Assembly (NCBI GenBank): GCA_003451915.1
Contig: DMJC01000041.1
Location: 1 to 5,049, forward strand
DNA length: 5,049 bases
From: Clostridiales bacterium
GTDB taxonomy: Bacteria; Bacillota; Clostridia; Saccharofermentanales; UBA5734
Direction: 5' to 3'
The notes under the pieces are model-generated. The model worked only from the letters and a program-made list of their open reading frames with translations, was not told where the DNA came from and searched no databases. Shown piece by piece: positions 1 to 5,049 of this stretch. Position 1 is the first letter of the stretch, and every line of letters starts with the position of its first letter. The translations under genes and the position numbers were made by a program.

Positions 1-1
1 G

Positions 2-850
<849 letters not shown>

Positions 851-1412
851 GCAGGGAGCGTTTGCCGAGCATCGGTCAATGCTAAGCCTAATCGGTATTG
901 AGAGTTTTGAAATTCGTTCACTGGCTGATTTGCAGCAGCTCATGCAGGGTCTGATTCTGCCAGGCGGCGAAAGCACCGTGATAGGGCGGCTAATGGCAGA
1001 TCTTGGACTGTTAACGCCAATGCGGCATCTTATTCATGATGGTCTGCCGGTTCTCGGAATCTGTGCCGGTATGATTCTGCTGGCTGAACATCTGGAAAAT
1101 GATCCAGTCTGTCATCTTGCCACCATGAATATCACTGTCTGCCGAAATGCTTATGGCCGTCAGCTCGGCAGCTTTCAGACGACAGCTGCTTTTGGTTCAA
1201 AATCCGAAATCCCAATGGTCTTTATTCGCGCACCCTATATCGCTGATGCTGGCCATGGCGTAAAAATTCTGGCAAAAGTTGATGAGCGAGTAGTTGCCGC
1301 ACGGCAGGGCAACCAGCTGGTGACGGCCTTCCATCCGGAATTGACCAATGATTTGACGGTACATCGGTATTTCGTGCAAACCTGCATCTTCAATCCAGCA
1401 GGTATTTTTTGA
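851..1412 (+). pseudogene. pdxT: pdxT remnant: glutaminase subunit of pyridoxal 5'-phosphate synthase, lacking its first ~9 codons
   Basis: PdxT is the class I glutamine amidotransferase that feeds ammonia to PdxS, which builds PLP from ribose 5-phosphate and glyceraldehyde 3-phosphate. Homology starts at codon 852 with QGAFAEHRS, read in frame before the first ATG at 879. Upstream of it is a stop (843-845) and no start codon. Counted from ATG 879, GGES is at 29-32, the nucleophile Cys62 lies in GICAG, VFIRAPY is at 114-120 and FHPEL carries His152 and Glu154. These match the family triad (about C79/H170/E172 in Bacillus subtilis), with an offset of about 17. The body is uninterrupted, and the tail after FVQ diverges from the family. 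ATG 879 has no Shine-Dalgarno sequence, and starting there would drop the first beta-strand and helix. No pdxS is present. I call it a pseudogene. A residual truncated product cannot be fully excluded. Confidence 0.85.
1380..1410 (+). terminator. Weak intrinsic terminator at the end of the pdxT remnant
   Basis: A 6-bp stem ACCTGC (1380-1385) / GCAGGT (1398-1403) with a 12-nt loop is followed by ATTTTTT. It overlaps the last codons of the pdxT frame, which is unusual but fits the altered PdxT tail. The stem is short and the loop long, so this is a modest prediction. It would also separate the remnant from the convergent fic gene. Confidence 0.4.
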
Positions 1413-1446
1413 TGTTATCGAACTGCAAAAATGATCTACTGGGCAT

Positions 1447-2589
1447 TTATGTGCCTTTTCGAAGAATATTCAAATACTCTGTATAAGAATAAATTCTATT
1501 TCTTGTTTGTTTTTTAACTAATGTAACGATATTCACACTCTGTAGATACCCGACAGCTTTCGAGACTGTATTGAACGCTAGTCCTAAGTCCTCGGCAGTC
1601 TTACTGATCTCGATGATCGGATTCGATTCCAGATAACGTAAAACCATGCTGATGGTTTTTGCTGAACGGTCTTTTTGATAAACAATAGCATGATTTTTAT
1701 CATGTAATGTTTTAAGCTCTTCGATTGTTAAAAAAGCATCCTCAGCAGATTCTGATAATGCCTGGAGAAAGAATCTGACCCACTGTTCATAGTCACCTTT
1801 TGAACGAACTTGTGATAACCGATCGTAGTACTCTATCCGATTGGCTTTTAAAAAGCATGAGATATACAGTGATGGCGAGCTTAACACTTTTTTTTCAATT
1901 AAGTAAAGCATAACGAGGAGCCTGCCGATTCGACCATTGCCATCGAGAAATGGATGGATTGTTTCAAACTGGTAGTGAATCAGTGATGCTTGAATCAATG
2001 GATCGTATGAATCATCAGTATTGATATATTTTTTAAGATCTGACATGGCCTCGATCATATCTGCCGGGTTGGGCGGAATGAAACGAGCGTTCTTGATCGT
2101 ACTGCCTTGACCTCCAATCCAGTTTTGGGTATATCTGAACTCCCCGGGACTTTTTTCCTGTCCGCGTACACCTTTCATGAGGACTGCATGCGTTTCTTTA
2201 AGCAATCTGACACAGATTGGCAGTTCATTGAGCCTCTTCAAAGCGAATTCAGTCGCCTTGATGTAATTAATGACATCAGCTACATTACGATTGCAGTTTT
2301 TTTCCAGCATTGGATCTAAGATATCTTCAAGCGTTGCTTGTGTGCCTTCTATTTGCGAAGATAATAGAGCTTCCTTACGGACGTACATAGCAACAAAAAG
2401 TGAATTGTCTGGTATATGGCTGGACAATGATTCCAGATAGGCTAATTGCCTGTTCGCTCGAACCAAAAGTTCGATAATATCGCCAGTCAACTCCAAAGGG
2501 GGATCCGGTGGTAACTTTCGAGGAGAGAATGAATAATAGTTTAATTCACCCGTCAGATTACTGATATGTTCACCGGCTCGATTCTTCAT
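1447..2589 (-). CDS. Fic family protein, class II (predicted protein adenylyltransferase) with C-terminal winged helix
   Basis: This is a complete 380-residue protein of the usual size for bacterial Fic proteins that carry Fic_N, Fic and winged-helix parts. Fic enzymes transfer AMP (or another phosphate-containing group) to hydroxyl side chains of target proteins in the cytoplasm. The inhibitory motif SxxxEG is visible at S77-SQI-E81-G82 in the N-terminal region, which makes it class II: the inhibitory helix is in the same chain. The core motif HPFLDGNGRIGR spans 212-223, with catalytic His212, Asn218, Arg220 and Arg223 all present. Residues about 310-365 look like a winged helix, with recognition helix near 338-350, suggesting DNA binding and autoregulation. 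The start at 2587-2589 follows a weak AGGT about 10 nt upstream. The gene lies 142 bp behind the Phd-Uma2 fusion gene, in the same direction, with its own promoter. It converges on the pdxT remnant with a 34-bp gap. The modified target is unknown. Confidence 0.93.
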   Translation of the reverse strand: MKNRAGEHISNLTGELNYYSFSPRKLPPDPPLELTGDIIELLVRANRQLAYLESLSSHIPDNSLFVAMYVRKEALLSSQIEGTQATLEDILDPMLEKNCNRNVADVINYIKATEFALKRLNELPICVRLLKETHAVLMKGVRGQEKSPGEFRYTQNWIGGQGSTIKNARFIPPNPADMIEAMSDLKKYINTDDSYDPLIQASLIHYQFETIHPFLDGNGRIGRLLVMLYLIEKKVLSSPSLYISCFLKANRIEYYDRLSQVRSKGDYEQWVRFFLQALSESAEDAFLTIEELKTLHDKNHAIVYQKDRSAKTISMVLRYLESNPIIEISKTAEDLGLAFNTVSKAVGYLQSVNIVTLVKKQTRNRIYSYTEYLNILRKGT

Positions 2590-2630
2590 TAATGCTACCT
2601 GTCCGCGTTCCAGATTGAAATAATAGCTTC

Positions 2631-2639
2631 ATTATACCA
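2631..2639 (-). promoter_or_regulatory. Extended -10 promoter for fic
   Basis: On the minus strand the segment reads TGGTATAAT: a consensus TATAAT preceded by the TGn extension, 41 bp before the fic start codon. No good -35 sits at 17 bp, where the hexamer TGCATA matches only 3 of 6. A better TTGATA lies too far away, at 22 bp. The extended -10 could compensate. Transcription would start near 2624, at the edge of the 19-bp repeat arm. Confidence 0.6.
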
Positions 2640-2665
2640 CTCTTATTTCATTTATGCATATCAAT

Positions 2666-2702
2666 TTAAAATAAGAACGTTTTTTACGGATTCTTATTTC
2701 AA
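2666..2702 (-). other. AT-rich stem-loop between the uma2 fusion gene and fic
   Basis: Arms 2666-2677 and 2691-2702 pair over 12 positions with one wobble and a 13-nt loop. In the minus direction the structure begins 29 bp after the stop of the fusion gene. The stem is almost all A-T and only a mixed T-rich stretch follows, so it would be a poor intrinsic terminator. The same bases are part of the nested operator-like repeats, which may be their real role. Confidence 0.35.
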
Positions 2703-2731
2703 TCTGGAACGCATTCAGCACCTGTCCTACA

Positions 2732-3466
2732 TCAAGCAAAAACGGAGTCGACTTCGACTTTCAAACCTTCAAATGTAAACGATGCAGCTACATCGCCAGT
2801 ATGAAAACTCCGGCTTTCCACGAGTTCACCTTCATTAAACCGATAGATTGTTATTTCCTGGCTGAATGGATTGACGATCCAGTACTCGCGGACACCGGTG
2901 GCCAGGTAGAGATCCATCTTTTTGATCGAGTCCTTGCCTCGTGTGCTGTCTGAAAGAATTTCAACAACGAGCGAGGGTACACCCATGTAGTATCCTCTTT
3001 CATTCAGATGCTCTTGAAGATCACAGATCACCATCAGGTCAGGCTGGACGACATTGATATTGGCCGCGTTCCGATGCAGGGTAATATCATAGGGAGCCAG
3101 CATCGGCTTGCAATCCTTGCCGCGAAACCAGGCCGCGAAAAGATAATAAAGTTCGCCCAAAGCCGTCTGGTGACCCGTTCGCGGCGAGGCCAGATAATAA
3201 ATCTCACCGTCGATGTATTCGTAGCGTTCTTGACTTTTTTCAGTCAGCGCCAAATATTCCTCGTAGGTTGCTTTGCGAGGATAGGCTGCATACGCCTCCG
3301 CCCGTTCCTGCAGCATCAGTGCCGTCTCTTCGGCAAATTCATACTCTTTGTAGCCATTCAGACGGGCCACTCTGCGCCCGTTGCTGACGATGATGATCTC
3401 CTCGCGCATGGCTTCCCGCAGATATTTACCGAGATTGTTTTTTAAATCAGTAGCATTGACCAGCAT
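2732..3466 (-). CDS. Fusion of Phd/YefM antitoxin-like DNA-binding domain with Uma2 (DUF820) nuclease-like domain
   Basis: The protein is a complete 244 residues. Residues 1-39 (NATDLKNNLGKYL, then EIIIVSNGRRVARL) have the Phd/YefM antitoxin N-terminal pattern of helix plus beta-hairpin, which dimerises and binds operator DNA. Residues about 45-75 are a helical linker. Residues 80-235 match Uma2/DUF820, a PD-(D/E)XK-fold family annotated as putative endonucleases: YEYIDGEIYYL, H99, QPD with D143, SLVVEIL with E169, D179/K183 and the GVREYWIVNP signature (191-200). The acidic pair and a lysine are therefore present, so the fold may be catalytic. The biological role of Uma2 proteins is poorly known. 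The start at 3466 is fixed by AGGAGG seven bases upstream. The promoter region holds TAGCTA palindromes that could be bound by the Phd-like part. No separate toxin gene overlaps it. The nearest downstream gene encodes a Fic protein, the fold of Doc, which Phd normally neutralises. Confidence 0.88.
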   Translation of the reverse strand: MLVNATDLKNNLGKYLREAMREEIIIVSNGRRVARLNGYKEYEFAEETALMLQERAEAYAAYPRKATYEEYLALTEKSQERYEYIDGEIYYLASPRTGHQTALGELYYLFAAWFRGKDCKPMLAPYDITLHRNAANINVVQPDLMVICDLQEHLNERGYYMGVPSLVVEILSDSTRGKDSIKKMDLYLATGVREYWIVNPFSQEITIYRFNEGELVESRSFHTGDVAASFTFEGLKVEVDSVFA

Positions 3467-3473
3467 GAGATTC

Positions 3474-3479
3474 CCTCCT
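3474..3479 (-). promoter_or_regulatory. Strong ribosome binding site of the Phd-Uma2 gene
   Basis: On the minus strand AGGAGG lies 7 nt before ATG 3464-3466. This is near-consensus spacing and sequence. It fixes the start so that the Phd-like domain is part of the protein rather than an unrelated upstream reading frame. Confidence 0.85.
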
Positions 3480-3495
3480 CAATGATTAGATCGAT

Positions 3496-3554
3496 TAGCT
3501 ATATTAGCTATTATAAAGCATTATTTTATATTATCAATATAAATTAGCTAATTT
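3496..3554. promoter_or_regulatory. TAGCTA palindrome cluster, candidate operator of the Phd-Uma2 gene
   Basis: The palindrome TAGCTA occurs at 3496-3501, 3505-3510 and 3545-3550. The last copy is the centre of a perfect 14-bp palindrome, AAATTAGCTAATTT (3541-3554). The centres are 9 and 40 bp apart, close to one and four helical turns. One copy touches the predicted -10, one lies just downstream of it, and the long palindrome lies 3 bp upstream of the -35. Phd/YefM antitoxins repress their own operons by binding short palindromes, so autoregulation is a reasonable inference. The region is AT-rich, so chance short palindromes are a caveat. Confidence 0.5.
3510..3537 (-). promoter_or_regulatory. 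Sigma-A-like promoter of the Phd-Uma2 gene
   Basis: On the minus strand TTGATA (3532-3537, 5 of 6 to consensus) is followed after 16 bp by a consensus TATAAT (3510-3515). The -10 ends 43 bp before the start codon. It overlaps the first base of the second TAGCTA palindrome, so a bound repressor would block polymerase. Confidence 0.65.
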
Positions 3555-3620
3555 AACTATTTTATATAATTCGATAATTTTTATTCCCTTGCGTAACATC
3601 TGTACTATATTTGTGCTCTT

Positions 3621-3647
3621 TTGGCAGTTAAAGTAAAATCATATAAA
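3621..3647 (+). promoter_or_regulatory. Possible promoter of the PRC-barrel gene
   Basis: TTGGCA (3621-3626) and TATAAA (3642-3647) each match consensus at 5 of 6, but the spacing is a short 15 bp. An alternative is TACTAT near 3603, with no convincing -35. The rest of the 231-bp divergent intergenic region shows no further gene. Confidence 0.35.
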
Positions 3648-3666
3648 CAGTTTTATGTTTCTGTAA

Positions 3667-3685
3667 GTATGCTGATCAAGCATAC
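3667..3685 (+). other. Perfect stem-loop (inverted repeat) in the leader of the PRC-barrel gene
   Basis: GTATGCT (3667-3673) and AGCATAC (3679-3685) are exact reverse complements around a 5-base GATCA loop. The structure ends 5 nt before the ribosome binding site. It could be an RNA hairpin affecting translation, or a dyad operator for an unseen regulator. No T-run follows, so it is not a terminator. Confidence 0.5.
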
Positions 3686-3690
3686 GAAAT

Positions 3691-3697
3691 AGGAAGG
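3691..3697 (+). promoter_or_regulatory. Ribosome binding site that decides the PRC-barrel start
   Basis: AGGAAGG directly abuts ATG 3698, leaving no spacer, but lies 9 nt before the in-frame ATG 3707. The second ATG is therefore the better start, and it shortens the protein by three residues (MIK). Confidence 0.7.
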
Positions 3698-3706
3698 ATG
3701 ATAAAG

Positions 3707-4465
3707 ATGTTGTACCTGACTAAAACCACAGATAATTTCACAATCTGCAGCAAGGATGGCACTATCGGCAAGATTAAAGAATTGCTTTTTGATGACCGGA
3801 AATGGCATGTCCGCTATATGGTTGCCGATACAGGAACTTGGCTGCCAGGCCGTAAAGTGTTGATTTCACCGGAATTTATGCTGGAACTCAATCGAGAGAA
3901 TCAGTGCATCAACGTTGACCTGCTTAAGAAAGAGGTCAAAGACAGCCCGCCGCTGACCAGTGACCAACCGGTTGATCGTCAGCTTGACAAGGATTTATGG
4001 GGTTTCTTTTCTCTGCCGGAAACACCGCTGACCAAGCTGCCCCATGATTTGCCTGAACAGATAAAGCTTGACCGTCAAGCGCGCGAAGAACGTTTTGATG
4101 AAGAGCATTCCTGGGATCGTCACCTACGCAGTTCTATAGCTGCAACGGGCATCAAGGTCGTGGCATTGGATGGCGAAGTCGGCCAGATCGAAGATTTTAT
4201 CGTCGATGATCAGAATTGGTCTGTCCGTTATCTTGTTGTCAAAACATCGGGCTGGTGGCCGGGTCACCGCATTCTGGCAGCGCCGCCATGGATCAGCAAA
4301 ATCAACTGGGGATCGTCGAAGATTTTTGTCGGCATCGAGCGGGAGCCCTTTAAAACGCTCGAAGAATACAAGTCTCTCGAGATGCTGACCCGCGAATATG
4401 AAGAGCGGCTGCATCAGAGCTGCAACCGGATCGGTTATTGGGCTGATGACCCGAATTGCCGGTAA
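3707..4465 (+). CDS. Protein with two PRC-barrel-like domains
   Basis: The protein is a complete 252 residues, starting at ATG 3707 because of the ribosome site position. Two related segments stand out. Residues about 13-76 read GTIGKIKELLFDD, WHVRYMVADTG and WLPGRKVLISP. Residues about 147-217 read GEVGQIEDFIVDD, WSVRYLVVKTSG and WWPGHRILAAP. Both match the PRC-barrel pattern: G-x-(I/V)-G-x-(I/V), acidic turn, W-x-V-R-Y strand, then the G-(R/H)-(K/R)-(V/I)-L-(I/A) segment. This beta-barrel fold also occurs in the RimM C-terminal domain and the photosynthetic reaction centre H subunit, and in many small proteins of unknown role. A charged, proline-containing linker (about 77-140) joins the repeats, and a helical tail ends in a Trp/Asp/Cys-containing segment. 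There is no signal peptide or membrane span, so it is probably cytoplasmic. It is monocistronic: divergent from the Phd-Uma2 gene and closed by a strong terminator. The fold call is firm; the function is unknown. Confidence 0.87.
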   Translation: MLYLTKTTDNFTICSKDGTIGKIKELLFDDRKWHVRYMVADTGTWLPGRKVLISPEFMLELNRENQCINVDLLKKEVKDSPPLTSDQPVDRQLDKDLWGFFSLPETPLTKLPHDLPEQIKLDRQAREERFDEEHSWDRHLRSSIAATGIKVVALDGEVGQIEDFIVDDQNWSVRYLVVKTSGWWPGHRILAAPPWISKINWGSSKIFVGIEREPFKTLEEYKSLEMLTREYEERLHQSCNRIGYWADDPNCR

Positions 4466-4474
4466 ATAAAAAAG

Positions 4475-4529
4475 GAGCTGTCCTTCCTGGGATGTTGTGA
4501 AGTGCACCCCGGTCGGACAGCTCATTTTT
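4475..4529. terminator. Intrinsic terminator, probably bidirectional, between convergent genes
   Basis: A perfect 9-bp stem GAGCTGTCC (4475-4483) / GGACAGCTC (4515-4523) is followed by ATTTTTATT on the plus strand and preceded by an A-run (4468-4473). It can therefore stop the PRC-barrel transcript and the convergent binding-protein transcript. The 31-nt loop can pair further (CCTGGG with CCCCGG, one mismatch), making a longer stem than usual. The piece TGAAGTGCACCCC (4498-4510) running into GGACAG resembles, from memory, terminal repeats of IS3/IS150-type elements. No transposase is nearby. Confidence 0.8.
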
Positions 4530-4547
4530 ATTGATCCGTTTGTTCAG

Positions 4548-5049
4548 TTATTTTTTAAAATCAGATTCCTTAAGCGATGTGACCGTTCCGGTTGATTCAT
4601 ATTCAGCGATGGTGTCGGCATTGATGAAAAGATTCGCTGCATACTGGATATGCTTTTTCGCTAAAGTGCCATCCATCGTCCCATTGGCCAGATAGAGCAT
4701 ATCGCCGATCGTCGCGCCGATGCCGGAGGTGATGATCGTGCCGCGCAGCGGCGCGCCATTAGTCTTGGAGGCTTTGATCGGGTCGTAGAGTTCTGAACCG
4801 CCGTTGACGGTGAAGATGCCCATTTCTTTGTAGTCTTTGACCGGGGAGCTGATGCCGGTGAAATAGTTGTTGACACCCAGCGCCGGAGCAGCATTGACCG
4901 TCAGGAAAAGCTTGATTTCCGGGTTGGTTGTGTAAATGCTCTCGGCAGCGGTGACACCGGCTTCAACCGATTCAGATTTGACATCATAGACTTTGACAAG
5001 TTTAATTTTAGGATTATATTTTGATACATTGTCAACGATCGTTTTAGCC
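4548..5049 (-). CDS. Sugar-type ABC transporter substrate-binding protein, C-terminal half (5' end outside window)
   Basis: The open frame runs from the right edge to TAA at 4548-4550, giving 166 residues of C-terminus. The pattern matches the type 1 periplasmic-binding fold (Peripla_BP_4, the RbsB-like group). It starts with an AKTIVDNVSKYNPKIKLVKVYDV strand-helix unit, then VEAGVTAAESIYTTNPEIKLF, a TVNAAPALGVNNYF helix, MGIFTVNGG, and PLRGTIITSGIGATIGDMLYLANG. The tail has the INADTIAEYESTG segment. Such proteins bind sugars or related small molecules outside the membrane and deliver them to an ABC permease. In Gram-positive bacteria they are usually lipoproteins. The signal sequence and ligand-contacting first lobe are outside the window, so the ligand cannot be assigned. 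A typical length is 320-380 residues, so about half is seen. The gene is last in its transcription unit and ends at the shared terminator. Confidence 0.85.
   Translation of the reverse strand, partial: AKTIVDNVSKYNPKIKLVKVYDVKSESVEAGVTAAESIYTTNPEIKLFLTVNAAPALGVNNYFTGISSPVKDYKEMGIFTVNGGSELYDPIKASKTNGAPLRGTIITSGIGATIGDMLYLANGTMDGTLAKKHIQYAANLFINADTIAEYESTGTVTSLKESDFKK

Larger units (their letters stand above)
2605..2712. repeat. Perfect 19-bp inverted repeat enclosing the fic promoter
   Basis: The arm GCGTTCCAGATTGAAATAA (2605-2623) recurs as its exact reverse complement at 2694-2712, 70 bp apart. A core related to TGAAATAAGA appears four times in alternating orientation: in both arms, reversed at 2641-2650, and degenerate at 2668-2677. 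The left arm falls on the predicted fic transcription start and early leader, and the right arm about 80 bp upstream. An 8-bp direct repeat ACCTGTCC lies outside (2597-2604 abutting the left arm, 2720-2727 seven bases beyond the right arm). Two readings are possible: operators for a fic regulator, perhaps the Fic winged helix itself, or a small MITE-like element. The repeat itself is seen directly; its role is inferred. Confidence 0.8.

Noticed and set aside
1197..1379. 60-codon minus-strand open frame
   Set aside because: It is antisense to the conserved VFIRAPY and FHPEL region of pdxT.
2107..2319. 70-codon plus-strand open frame
   Set aside because: It is antisense to the middle of the fic gene, with no ribosome site and no domain pattern.
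3008..3445. 145-codon open frame on the plus strand
   Set aside because: It lies wholly antisense to the well-supported Phd-Uma2 gene, and its translation has no domain pattern.
3698..3700. Upstream ATG as start of the PRC-barrel gene
   Set aside because: The AGGAAGG ribosome site touches it with no spacer; ATG 3707 has a 9-nt spacer.
4124..4525. 133-codon open frame on the minus strand
   Set aside because: It is antisense to the second PRC-barrel repeat and runs through the terminator; no recognisable features.
4661..4894. 77-codon minus-strand frame overlapping the binding protein
   Set aside because: It is the out-of-frame shadow of the binding-protein gene: low-complexity Ser/Arg/Pro content, whereas the other frame shows a clear periplasmic-binding pattern.

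Overview
The window looks like a chromosomal stretch from a low-to-medium GC Bacillota (Firmicutes). The signs are an intact AGGAGG-type ribosome site, sigma-A-like promoters, a MocR/PdxR-type regulator next to the DXP-independent vitamin B6 glutaminase, and a sugar-type ABC binding protein. The genus cannot be named from the sequence. There is no rRNA, tRNA or CRISPR array, and no complete insertion sequence.

Left part (1-1412): the 3' end of an unrecognised gene with a winged-helix-like tail (2-145, plus strand) runs into the wreck of a vitamin B6 locus. A MocR/PdxR regulator on the minus strand (about 120-850) has lost its DNA-binding domain and two internal blocks. It is joined back to back to a pdxT glutaminase remnant on the plus strand (about 851-1412) that lacks its first 9 or so codons. 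In related bacteria pdxR is commonly divergent from pdxS-pdxT. The join therefore implies that one deletion removed the pdxR start, the shared promoter region, all of pdxS and the pdxT start. The surviving pieces are still clearly recognisable, so the decay looks recent.

Middle (1447-3466, minus strand): an intact class II Fic protein with its own inhibitory helix, the full HPFxxGNGRxxR motif and a C-terminal winged helix. Upstream in the same direction lies a 244-residue fusion of a Phd/YefM antitoxin-like DNA-binding domain with a Uma2 (DUF820) PD-(D/E)XK nuclease-like domain. Each gene has its own promoter. The fic promoter sits inside a 108-bp segment bounded by a perfect 19-bp inverted repeat. 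The fusion-gene promoter is studded with TAGCTA palindromes. Both arrangements suggest autoregulation by the DNA-binding domain in the respective protein. Phd is the classical antitoxin of Doc, a Fic-fold toxin, so this neighbourhood is the most interesting candidate system in the window.

Right part (3467-5049): an AT-rich divergent intergenic region of about 240 bp leads to a plus-strand protein with two PRC-barrel-like repeats. Its start is best placed at 3707, and its leader contains a perfect 7-bp stem. A strong, probably bidirectional hairpin terminator (4475-4529) separates it from the convergent 3' half of a sugar-type ABC transporter substrate-binding protein, which is cut by the window edge.
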